Shown: positions 24,767 to 32,094 of the stretch, piece after piece
Layout of the letters: each line of letters opens with the position of its first letter
How positions within the stretch are numbered: the stretch's first letter is position 1
Source of the DNA: Cytophagaceae bacterium
GTDB lineage: Bacteria; Bacteroidota; Bacteroidia; Cytophagales; Flexibacteraceae
Assembly (NCBI GenBank): GCA_027490155.1
Contig: JAIXYP010000002.1
Span: 1-64,000 of the forward strand
Direction of reading: 5' to 3'
DNA length: 64,000 nucleotides
The notes under the pieces: model-generated
Database searches by the model: none
The model's input: only the letters and a program-made list of their open reading frames with translations
What the model was told of the DNA's origin: nothing
Position numbers and translations under genes: made by a program

Positions 24767-26068
24767 ATGCTGTCCAGCAAATTTACCATGATGGTCTGCC
24801 TTGGCCTCTTGGTGATGCTCACGGCTTGTAATGATTTTTTTGGCAAGAAAACTTCCAAAGATTTCCTGCCCATCACCAATAACATCAACACTACTGTCAG
24901 CTATGCACAAGTGTTCCCCAACCTGGTACCTATGGGTGGACAGAGCTGGAACCCAGTCAACATCTGTATGGGGTTTGATAACCTGATCTATGTAGTGGAC
25001 TCCGCCAAAGGGATCTATTGTTTCAATGAAGCCGGAGTGGAGCAAAGTTATTTGCCACTACCAGGCGTGACTTATGTAACTCAAGATCGGCGCCTAGATC
25101 TGCTAGCAATTACTAAAGACACCGCCACTATTATCCAAGGTGCCCAACCGCAGCTGACTAGCATTATTAACCGCATCAATATCAAGACCACCAACCCGAA
25201 CAACACCTATACGATCGGGCTTTCAGTCTTTAATGGCTTATCTGCTGCGGAAAAGTCAGCCCGCATCAAACGTATTGTTTTCCCGCTCTTTTTGGGCCAA
25301 ACAGGGCGTAACACAGCTTTGGCGAACATCAACCTCAATGCCATTGCCATGTTAGGGGACAATGATTATTATGTCACTTGCAGCAGCAACATCAAGTCAA
25401 ACGAAAGCGACGACTTTAATAACAATGGTGTCCTGCTTTGCACAGACCCTGATAACGAAGCCCGTGTGCGGGCATGGACCCCTGTCAACATTGTAGGTGC
25501 TGGAGGAACAAACTTTAACTATTTCAGCCAGCCATTTGCGATAACCTCATTGGCCCAACCACCCAATAGTGTCAACCTGATTGGAGCTCGGAGTCGCGAC
25601 TTTATCTTCAGCTCGCTGGATGACCAAGAGCTAGTCAAGGTGCGCTACATCAGCCAGAACACCTCTGGTGAGATCCCTTTTTACCAAGACAAAGACCTAC
25701 CCACCTCCGTTCCGACAGGGACCGCCGACGGTGTACTTTACCAACTCGGAAGGTTCAAAGGTCCACGTGGCCTAACTGTTGCTGGTGACAACAGCCGCTA
25801 CCTCTTTGTGGTGGATAAGGACAGTATTTACCAGTTCACACTCGATGGTCTCGAAGGTGTGCCTCCCACTGCTGCCAGCTCAAGCCGTAAACTTATAAAG
25901 GTCAGCACCGGCGGTAAAATCTGTGGTGTGGCTGACAATGGCGCCACCTCATGTGCAGATCTCTTGGTGCGCCCCATCAGTGTAGGCTATGACAATAGGC
26001 TTGTCTATGTGGTAGATGGAAGTCTTAAGAAGGTACTCCGATTCCGCCTGACGACGGATTTTCAGTAG
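24767..26068 (+). CDS. Lipoprotein with beta-propeller-like repeats
   Basis: 433 residues from the ATG at 24767, chosen because it puts the lipobox (LTAC, Cys21) at the usual distance; earlier starts at 24728 and 24737 are possible. The body has spaced blades of the NHL/6-bladed type: PVNICMGFDNLIYVVDSAKGIYCF, FKGPRGLTVAGDNSRYLFVVDKDSIYQF, RPISVGYDNRLVYVVDG. Function is not known. It lies about 110 bases after the PorV-like gene and shares its terminator, so the two probably act together at the outer membrane. No enzyme motif seen. Confidence 0.75.
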   Translation: MLSSKFTMMVCLGLLVMLTACNDFFGKKTSKDFLPITNNINTTVSYAQVFPNLVPMGGQSWNPVNICMGFDNLIYVVDSAKGIYCFNEAGVEQSYLPLPGVTYVTQDRRLDLLAITKDTATIIQGAQPQLTSIINRINIKTTNPNNTYTIGLSVFNGLSAAEKSARIKRIVFPLFLGQTGRNTALANINLNAIAMLGDNDYYVTCSSNIKSNESDDFNNNGVLLCTDPDNEARVRAWTPVNIVGAGGTNFNYFSQPFAITSLAQPPNSVNLIGARSRDFIFSSLDDQELVKVRYISQNTSGEIPFYQDKDLPTSVPTGTADGVLYQLGRFKGPRGLTVAGDNSRYLFVVDKDSIYQFTLDGLEGVPPTAASSSRKLIKVSTGGKICGVADNGATSCADLLVRPISVGYDNRLVYVVDGSLKKVLRFRLTTDFQ

Positions 26069-26144
26069 TCTAAAGTTATTGCCCAACAACATTAGGATAG
26101 GTTAAACCCTAGTTGAGGCATAGACAAACATTTCTGACCAAAAG

Positions 26145-26173
26145 TGGGCAAGTCTGGACTTGCCCATTTGGTT
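26145..26173 (+). terminator. Intrinsic terminator after the propeller lipoprotein
   Basis: Perfect 10-bp stem TGGGCAAGTC / GACTTGCCCA with a two-base gap, then TTTGGTTT. It separates the PorV-lipoprotein pair from mnmE. Confidence 0.75.
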
Positions 26174-26212
26174 TAATATCAAATTCGTTCCAGTCTGCCC
26201 CGGTACATCATC

Positions 26213-27616
26213 ATGCTTCCTCACCTTCACCTAGTTGCCAATAGCACAATAGTTGCGCTTTCGACTCCACCCGGGACCGGTGCATTGGCGATCATCAGAA
26301 TGGCGGGGCCAGATACTTATCGCATACTCGACCAAGTTTTCAGGGGTAAGCGACCGTCCGAGGCACCTGGCTATACCATATTATACGGTCACATACAGGA
26401 TCCTGCTAGCCTAGCCACTCTGGATGAGGTGCTAGTCTCTGCCTTCAGAGCCCCGCATAGTTATACTAAAGAGGATTCCGTTGAGATCAGCTGCCACGGG
26501 GCACCACTCATCGTGCGTCAGGTGATCAGCCTTTTGTGTCGCCTAGGTGCGGTCTTGGCCCAGCCTGGCGAGTTCACCCTGCGGGCCTACAAACATGGTC
26601 GGTTTGACCTCGCCCAAGCAGAAGCCGTTGCAGACCTGATCCATGCCGAAACAGAAGCCGCCCAACGTATGGCCTTCAGCCAGATGCGAGGTGGCTTCAG
26701 CAAACGACTATCTGCCCTTCGTGAGAAACTAATCCACTTTGCCTCCCTCATTGAGCTAGAGCTAGACTTTGGCGAAGAGGATGTGGAGTTTGCCAATCGG
26801 CAGGACCTAAAGGACCTTCTAGGCAGCCTGCTTGCGGACATTGGCGGATTGATTAGCTCCTTCAGCACAGGTAATGCGCTCAAAAACGGAGTGCCTGTCG
26901 TTATCGCTGGGAGGCCCAATGCTGGCAAAAGCACCTTGCTGAACGCCCTGTTACAAGAAGAGCGTGCCCTTGTGAGTGACATCCCGGGCACAACTCGTGA
27001 TACAGTCGAGGATACCATCGTCCTTGGTGGCCTTCAGTTTCGATTCATCGATACGGCAGGCCTGCGTGAGACTACTGACGTTGTGGAGGCCATGGGGGTT
27101 AGCCGTACCCGTCAGAAAATGCAGGATGCCCAAGTGATCTTGTACATGCTCGATCTCCGTACAACAGACTATGGGGCTTTGATCGCTGAGGCACAGGCTG
27201 CACTTGTCCCCCTTTTGGCTGAGGGAAAACAAGTGATCTTAGTCGGCAATAAAGTCGATGACGTCAGCTCAGCCGTCTTGGCTCTTTACCAACAGGCCTT
27301 CCCTGACTTGGTCTTGATATCGGCACTTAACAACTTGGGGCTCAATGTCTTGACGGCCAAACTAATCAGCACGGTGCAGCTACATCTCCCTTCCGAAACG
27401 GATGTAGTCGTGAGTAACCTACGACATGTGGAGGCTCTCCGCCTTGCAGAAGCAGCCCTAGAACGTGCACTAACAGGCCTCCATAACGGATTGACTGGAG
27501 ATTTCTTGGCTCTGGACATCCGCCACGGACTATATCACCTTGGCGAAATCACGGGCGAAATCACGACCGATGACCTGCTAGGTAATATCTTCTCCCGTTT
27601 CTGTATCGGAAAGTAA
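26213..27616 (+). CDS. mnmE: tRNA modification GTPase MnmE
   Basis: 467 residues. N-terminal tetrahydrofolate-binding domain (TPPGTGALAIIRMAGP), helical domain, inserted G domain with G1 GRPNAGKS (233-240), G2 GTTRD (259-263), G3 DTAG (280-283) and G4 NKVD, and the catalytic C-terminal CIGK. With MnmG it installs the carboxymethylaminomethyl group on wobble uridine of several tRNAs. The 3' end overlaps hipT on the opposite strand by 39 bases. Confidence 0.98.
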   Translation: MLPHLHLVANSTIVALSTPPGTGALAIIRMAGPDTYRILDQVFRGKRPSEAPGYTILYGHIQDPASLATLDEVLVSAFRAPHSYTKEDSVEISCHGAPLIVRQVISLLCRLGAVLAQPGEFTLRAYKHGRFDLAQAEAVADLIHAETEAAQRMAFSQMRGGFSKRLSALREKLIHFASLIELELDFGEEDVEFANRQDLKDLLGSLLADIGGLISSFSTGNALKNGVPVVIAGRPNAGKSTLLNALLQEERALVSDIPGTTRDTVEDTIVLGGLQFRFIDTAGLRETTDVVEAMGVSRTRQKMQDAQVILYMLDLRTTDYGALIAEAQAALVPLLAEGKQVILVGNKVDDVSSAVLALYQQAFPDLVLISALNNLGLNVLTAKLISTVQLHLPSETDVVVSNLRHVEALRLAEAALERALTGLHNGLTGDFLALDIRHGLYHLGEITGEITTDDLLGNIFSRFCIGK

Positions 27617-28579
27617 GGCTGGTTCGTACTGGTAGTCCAGCCCCAAAACGGCTGCTCTTTCGGCCACAATTTGGTGATAAACTTGTTTGGCCTCATCTGT
27701 CAGGAAGGAGGCGTTGATCAAGTCAGGCCAAGTCTGGAGGGCTTTATTAAAACGCTTTTGGGTATTCTCGATAACTTTGGCAGGTAGCTCAAGCACGGTG
27801 CTCCCTAGATGATCGATAAGGTCTGCCTTGGTGAGGCGATTACGTTTGCCATTAAGGGTGAGGGCGAATTGTTCCTTATCCTCTGGCATTGCTAGCTGGG
27901 TATTGATAAGATCATAAGCAGGTGATAGCCGCCAACCTTCTGCCGTTTCAAGCATCGAGAAGTTTTTGAGGTGCATGTCTGAGTTGCCCGTCAGCCAAGT
28001 AAAGAGCACCATGTAAAACAAATAGAGTTTGTCTTGGCCGGCCACAGCACTATACTTATTGATGACCTTGGCTATTTTCTCGACACTACCCCTGTACTTA
28101 TACTCCGTCAGGGTTTCTGTCAGCTGAGCCATATCTTCCATGCCGTACTTCAACCCTGTGTTGGTACGATCAAACCGAAGTGTCAAATAAGCCAACGATC
28201 CATCCACCAGATAGACTAACCCTGCCTCTGCAACCGGCAGGATCAAGGTCTTGGCTAGGCGCATGGTCAAGTGCTCATTTTCTGGTAGCTGCTTAAAAAG
28301 GACTGATTGGGGCTTCAGTATGTACTTACCACTGTAGCCGACAACTGTTAGGCGCTTGGTTTTTTCACCCTTATCCTCGCCCAAAGACAATTTTGGCTGG
28401 ACCCCAGTTACCGATCCTTTGCTACGGATGTAACGCTCAGCTATGGCATCAAGCGTTGCTACCGAAACATCAATGACGGGTGGGTGGGGCTGACCAAACA
28501 ATTTGCGCGCACATGCTGGGTGGTAATGCGATTGAGCATCTTTGGCTAGCTTGGCATAACATATCCTACATCTGTCCAT
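27578..28579 (-). CDS. hipT: HipT-like Ser/Thr kinase toxin
   Basis: 333 residues, a HipA-type kinase lacking the usual N-terminal subdomain. N-terminus has a possible metal knuckle (CRIC near 4-7, HPAC near 20-23). The regulatory loop reads GSVTGVQPK, with Ser56 and Thr58 aligning to the autophosphorylated Ser57/Ser59 of E. coli HipT and Ser150 of HipA. Kinase motifs: KYILKPQ (ATP-binding Lys), GNSDMHLKN (catalytic Asp and Asn) and SPAYDLINT (metal-binding Asp). HipA phosphorylates GltX and HipT phosphorylates TrpS; the target here is unknown. It follows the HipS-like gene by nine bases. The HipA core is split between two genes, as expected for hipBST. Confidence 0.9.
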   Translation of the reverse strand: MDRCRICYAKLAKDAQSHYHPACARKLFGQPHPPVIDVSVATLDAIAERYIRSKGSVTGVQPKLSLGEDKGEKTKRLTVVGYSGKYILKPQSVLFKQLPENEHLTMRLAKTLILPVAEAGLVYLVDGSLAYLTLRFDRTNTGLKYGMEDMAQLTETLTEYKYRGSVEKIAKVINKYSAVAGQDKLYLFYMVLFTWLTGNSDMHLKNFSMLETAEGWRLSPAYDLINTQLAMPEDKEQFALTLNGKRNRLTKADLIDHLGSTVLELPAKVIENTQKRFNKALQTWPDLINASFLTDEAKQVYHQIVAERAAVLGLDYQYEPALLSDTETGEDIT

Positions 28580-28588
28580 ATCGTCATG

Positions 28589-28918
28589 TTAGTTCGGTAC
28601 TGAACAATCTTCTACACTAACAGCACCTATACAATCAACACAAGCGACAAGTAATAAACCCATACGATCCCTAGGTTTGACCTTCCAGTTGCTCGTGGCG
28701 ACATCTAACAACCAGCCCTCAGGAATCAACCCATCAAAAAAAGAATGCAGCTGACGATCCTTGTATGGCTGCGTTCTCAAAGGCATTGTCAGGCTGATTG
28801 GTTGCGCCCCTGGTGTTTGGAGGTAGTCAGGGTTATACGAAAATAGGTAATGATCCGTCTCCTCGGTCAGCAACCCAGCCTTTTGATTTTTGAATAAGAT
28901 CCATGCCTGTCGTTTCAT
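28589..28918 (-). CDS. hipS: HipS-like protein (free HipA N-terminal subdomain)
   Basis: 109 residues matching the N-subdomain-1 of HipA: AGLLTEETDHYLFSYNPDYL, LTMPLRTQPY and SFFDGLIPEGWLLD, then a Gly-poor end (GLLLVACVDCIGAVSVED). In the HipBST family this piece is a separate protein, and in E. coli O127 HipS, not HipB, neutralises the kinase by occluding its active site. The start overlaps the hipB stop (ATGA), and hipT follows directly. It contains two nearby Cys (ACVDC) that I do not interpret. Confidence 0.88.
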   Translation of the reverse strand: MKRQAWILFKNQKAGLLTEETDHYLFSYNPDYLQTPGAQPISLTMPLRTQPYKDRQLHSFFDGLIPEGWLLDVATSNWKVKPRDRMGLLLVACVDCIGAVSVEDCSVPN

Positions 28919-29136
28919 AACCCCTCAGTTGATTGCGATGAATTGGGTGTAGGCACAAGTGAAAAGCCCAAAAAAGCCAAAAGCTGCTCTAGTTTGTTAA
29001 ACTGAACTGTGGGTTTTCCACCCTCTACCTCTCGTACAAATCGATACCCCAAACCAGACTGAAAAGCTAACTCCTCCTGAGTGAGCCTCAATGCCTTGCG
29101 TCTCGACGCAACGAATTTCCCGATAGTTGCCATCAT
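28915..29136 (-). CDS. hipB: HipB-like Xre-family DNA-binding protein
   Basis: About 73 residues. Cro/C1-type helix-turn-helix: IGKFVASRRKALRLTQEELAFQSGLGYRFVREVEGGKPTVQFNKL in three helices (scaffold LTQEELA..SGL, recognition YRFVREVE), then a hydrophobic C-terminal helix. Two tandem ATG codons (29136, 29133) fit the family start; an ATG at 29172 would add twelve residues. It is first in the hipB-hipS-hipT order. It probably represses its own operon through the palindromic sites upstream. Confidence 0.87.
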   Translation of the reverse strand: MMATIGKFVASRRKALRLTQEELAFQSGLGYRFVREVEGGKPTVQFNKLEQLLAFLGFSLVPTPNSSQSTEGL

Positions 29137-29170
29137 ATTGGTTCTTGATAGGGCTGCCACGTCAAAAATC

Positions 29171-29433
29171 ATCCTTATCGGGTACAAATATAGGCAAATT
29201 TCCGAAATCATACCTGATCGGGTACAAAAATCAACTAATAGCAGTAAAAGTGTACCCGAACGGGTATAGAAAGAGTCGTAAATTTTACCGCATTTCCAGC
29301 AAATCCAACTCAAATACCAAAGCCCAGCTAATATCTAGGTTATTTTTACCGCAATTGCGGTAAAAATAAAGCTAATCGTACCCGATCGGGGCGAAAATGT
29401 CATATAAGAGTTAAAATCATACCCGATCGGGTA
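29171..29433. promoter_or_regulatory. Operator array upstream of hipBST
   Basis: Five copies of a 14-bp palindrome with consensus TACCCGATCGGGTA: 29171-29184 (degenerate left half), 29211-29224, 29253-29266, 29379-29392 (degenerate right half) and 29420-29433 (perfect). Centre distances are 40, 42, 126 and 41 bases, close to multiples of four helical turns. A -7 box TATATTTG lies on the minus strand at 29185-29192, directly next to the first copy, while the second covers the region where -33 would be. HipB binding is inferred. Confidence 0.8.
29341..29368. repeat. 28-bp perfect palindrome in the hipBST upstream region
   Basis: Left arm TATTTTTACCGCAA (29341-29354), right arm TTGCGGTAAAAATA (29355-29368), no loop. 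A matching half-site TTTTACCGCA occurs at 29283-29292. The sequence differs from the TACCCGATCGGGTA sites, so it may bind another regulator; as RNA it could also form a hairpin. Confidence 0.75.
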
Positions 29434-29463
29434 CAGAAAATCATTCGAAACCTCAGGCCAAGC

Positions 29464-30024
29464 CTACAATAAACCTAGCACCTTACAGGCCTTCATGATG
29501 CCAACGATGCTGAGGCTATCCGTGATCTGGTTGTCAAGGACAAGGGTTAGCGCCTCCCGTAGGTGGATCTTCTTGATCTTGAGATCCTCAGTTTCTTCAA
29601 ACTCCGTGGGTCCCTGCGTAAGCCCTTGAGCTAAATACAGATGCCCCTCCTCATTACAGACAGAGTTGCTGGTATGGATGCGGCTAAGGTAGGTCCAACG
29701 TTCGGCTAGCAAGCCTGTTTCTTCACGTAGCTCTCGTTGGGCACTTTTGAGCGGGTCAATGCCGATTGGGCCACCACCTTCAGGGATTTCCCAAGTGTAC
29801 TCGTTAAGTGGATATCGGTACTGCCCTACTAGCCAAGTGTATCCCTCCTCATCAACGGGAACGATCCCGATAGCCAAGTTCTTGAAGTGAACAACTCCAT
29901 AGATGCCAGGTTTACCACTTGGGTTGATGACTTGGTTTTCCTCGACCGTAATCCAGGGATTAGCATACTTGAGGTCGGTACGTTTTGTCAGCCACGGATT
30001 GGAATACTGCTCTAGCTTAGCCAT
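29464..30024 (-). CDS. Nudix hydrolase, ADP-ribose pyrophosphatase-like
   Basis: 186 residues with the Nudix box region EGGGPIGIDPLKSAQRELRE then ETGLLA. The REL-x-EE-x-G core that binds metal is present, but the Glu expected seven residues before it is Ile (GID). N-terminal strands (NPWITVEENQVI, GIYGVVHFKNLAIGIV) fit the ADP-sugar pyrophosphatase group. Likely hydrolyses a nucleoside diphosphate sugar such as ADP-ribose. It lies upstream of the hipBST operators in the same direction; no terminator was recognised between them. Confidence 0.86.
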   Translation of the reverse strand: MAKLEQYSNPWLTKRTDLKYANPWITVEENQVINPSGKPGIYGVVHFKNLAIGIVPVDEEGYTWLVGQYRYPLNEYTWEIPEGGGPIGIDPLKSAQRELREETGLLAERWTYLSRIHTSNSVCNEEGHLYLAQGLTQGPTEFEETEDLKIKKIHLREALTLVLDNQITDSLSIVGIMKACKVLGLL

Positions 30025-30165
30025 AGTTGGGTTGTGATCAGCGGACTATTCAGGTCTCTGGCTGTCAATGAGAATGAGGAAAAAGACCTGACCCACAAAA
30101 CTGTCAGGAGACGGGTACACACCCAAAGGGCATGTAGGCCAAAGAAAAGCACAATGGATGATAAT

Positions 30166-31884
30166 CTAATGCCTAAAGGCCATTTTCATTCCCTTGAAGT
30201 GGTCCGCATTCAGGTCTTTGTCCGTGAAGACCTCCAAGATCATGAGCTTGTCTGATGCCCATAACTGCTCAAGCGCTTGAGTTAGCTCAGCCAATGTGTG
30301 GGCCGCTATATATTGACAGCCAACCTGTTGTGCCAAGAGGGCAGCAGTGTGACCTTGCCAGGTTTCAAACAATTCCCCAAGTTCAGGCTGCTGGGCTGGC
30401 CCGTCGATCATCCTGAAAATATTGCCCCCCGCATTGTTAAGCAGTACCACCTTGAGGTTGGTTGGGAGTTTGGCCTGCCAAAAGGCATTGCGGTCATAAA
30501 AGAACCCGACGTCACCAGTCAGCAACAGGGTTGGCTCGCTGGATACTATGGCATATCCTAATGCCGTACTGCTACATCCATCAATGCCACTGGTACCACG
30601 GTTAGCGAAAACCAAGTTACGGTTCCCTTGTTTGAGCCCAATAAAATTGGCATACCGTACACTCATACTATTAGCCAAATGGACTTGCCATCCGTCAGGT
30701 AACAGGTTCAAGACCGCCTTGGCCACATCGAGGTCTGAAATAGGCTGAACGGCTTCATTCAAAAAATCATCGAGGGTAGCCAGCGCCTTGGCCTCAGCAG
30801 CTTGCCAAGCCTTGTAGTAAGGATTAGGGGACTCCTGATTGCCACTGAAGAAAGCCTGCTCACCTACCCGAGTAAAAAACTCGACGGGATCCGTTCGGAT
30901 AATATGGGTTAATGATTGATATACGTCAGCGACATAGCCTGTGGTCTCGATGTGCCAATGATGTTTAGGTTTCCAGCGCCGCATCGCCAGCTTGAGGTTT
31001 TTACTCATGACCGACTTGCCGACCGTAACCAACAGGTCAGGGGCAAGGTCAGGGTCGGCATCCATCAAGAAAAGGTCATGGTGGCTGATCGAGTCCCGAA
31101 CTTGGCTGCTATTGGAGATGATGTCTGCAACAAGTGGTGCACCACTATAGAGTTGTGCTGCATAGAGGGCATTATTGAGCTCATGCTGATAGACACCTTG
31201 GCCCACTACAATGAGTTTACGCTCTGTGGCTAGCCAGCGGTTGATCAGATCATGGGCTAGGTACTTACCGAGTAGTGGTTTGTTAGACGTTTGCTGGATG
31301 ATACGTACCGCTGACAAGTCTGGCAGCTGGTCTGGCGCTGGGTAGAATGGTTCACGGAAGGGAAAGTTGAGATGAACTGGCCCAGCAACTACACCTACAG
31401 ATCCACCACTCGCGCCTAAGCTAGCCCACCAAGCCTCATTCGCGATGCGATTGACATGCCAAGTTGCATCAGGATGCATAGTGTCCACCGGCAAGGAATA
31501 GCTTGCCACTACTCTGGTGCCGAACAGGTTCGTCTGGTCAATCGTTTGTCCATCCCATTGGTCGATCCACTCAGCAGGTCGGTCAGCAGTGCAGATTAAC
31601 AAGGGGAGCTCCTGATAATAGGCTTCGGCAACGGCAGGGCTGTAATTGAGGCCTGCAGTGCCACTGGTACAAATTAGGACGATGGGCAGCTTGGTGGCCT
31701 GCGCCATACCAAGTGCCACAAAGGCTGCACTGCGTTCATCGTTCTGGACGGTGACAGTAATGCTAGGATGGCGTGCAACAGCTAATGCCAAAGGAGCAGA
31801 CCTAGAACCTGCCGAAACAACAGCATGACGGAGCCCTTGTTGTACCCATACCTCTAGCAAATGACAAACAGACGCAAAATTCAT
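30166..31884 (-). CDS. menD: 2-succinyl-5-enolpyruvyl-6-hydroxy-3-cyclohexene-1-carboxylate synthase
   Basis: 572 residues from the ATG at 31884 (MNFASVCHLLEVWVQQGL); 23 upstream in-frame codons are rejected. Motifs of MenD: VVSAGSRSAPLALA, NDERSAAFVALGMA with the catalytic Glu, SGTAGLNYSPAVAEA, TADRPAEW, and the ThDP-binding segment (TGDVGFFYDRNAF, NNAGGNIFRMI). It adds succinic semialdehyde to isochorismate in menaquinone synthesis. Other men genes are not in the window. It diverges from the MATE gene. Confidence 0.96.
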   Translation of the reverse strand: MNFASVCHLLEVWVQQGLRHAVVSAGSRSAPLALAVARHPSITVTVQNDERSAAFVALGMAQATKLPIVLICTSGTAGLNYSPAVAEAYYQELPLLICTADRPAEWIDQWDGQTIDQTNLFGTRVVASYSLPVDTMHPDATWHVNRIANEAWWASLGASGGSVGVVAGPVHLNFPFREPFYPAPDQLPDLSAVRIIQQTSNKPLLGKYLAHDLINRWLATERKLIVVGQGVYQHELNNALYAAQLYSGAPLVADIISNSSQVRDSISHHDLFLMDADPDLAPDLLVTVGKSVMSKNLKLAMRRWKPKHHWHIETTGYVADVYQSLTHIIRTDPVEFFTRVGEQAFFSGNQESPNPYYKAWQAAEAKALATLDDFLNEAVQPISDLDVAKAVLNLLPDGWQVHLANSMSVRYANFIGLKQGNRNLVFANRGTSGIDGCSSTALGYAIVSSEPTLLLTGDVGFFYDRNAFWQAKLPTNLKVVLLNNAGGNIFRMIDGPAQQPELGELFETWQGHTAALLAQQVGCQYIAAHTLAELTQALEQLWASDKLMILEVFTDKDLNADHFKGMKMAFRH

Positions 31885-31934
31885 AACCGATCGAAAAAGG
31901 CACCTGCATCGATACGTTGGCGGGCCTAGGTCTG

Positions 31935-31942
31935 CAAATGTA
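31935..31942 (-). promoter_or_regulatory. -7 box for menD
   Basis: TACATTTG on the minus strand, about 50 bases before the menD start. No clear -33 partner. Confidence 0.4.
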
Positions 31943-31964
31943 ACGGCATACAACCGCTATGGTT

Positions 31965-31972
31965 TACTTTTG
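31965..31972 (+). promoter_or_regulatory. -7 box for the MATE gene
   Basis: TACTTTTG on the plus strand in the menD/MATE divergent region. No clear -33 partner; the leader would be about 115 bases. Confidence 0.4.
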
Positions 31973-32094
31973 CATCCAAATACACCAAAGTTGGATCTCA
32001 GGTTTACTAGATGCGTGTAGGCCTGGACTGGGCTCAATATGCTCATGACTAGCAAAACGGTCATCCCAACCAATATCATCCACTCCCGATTCTG

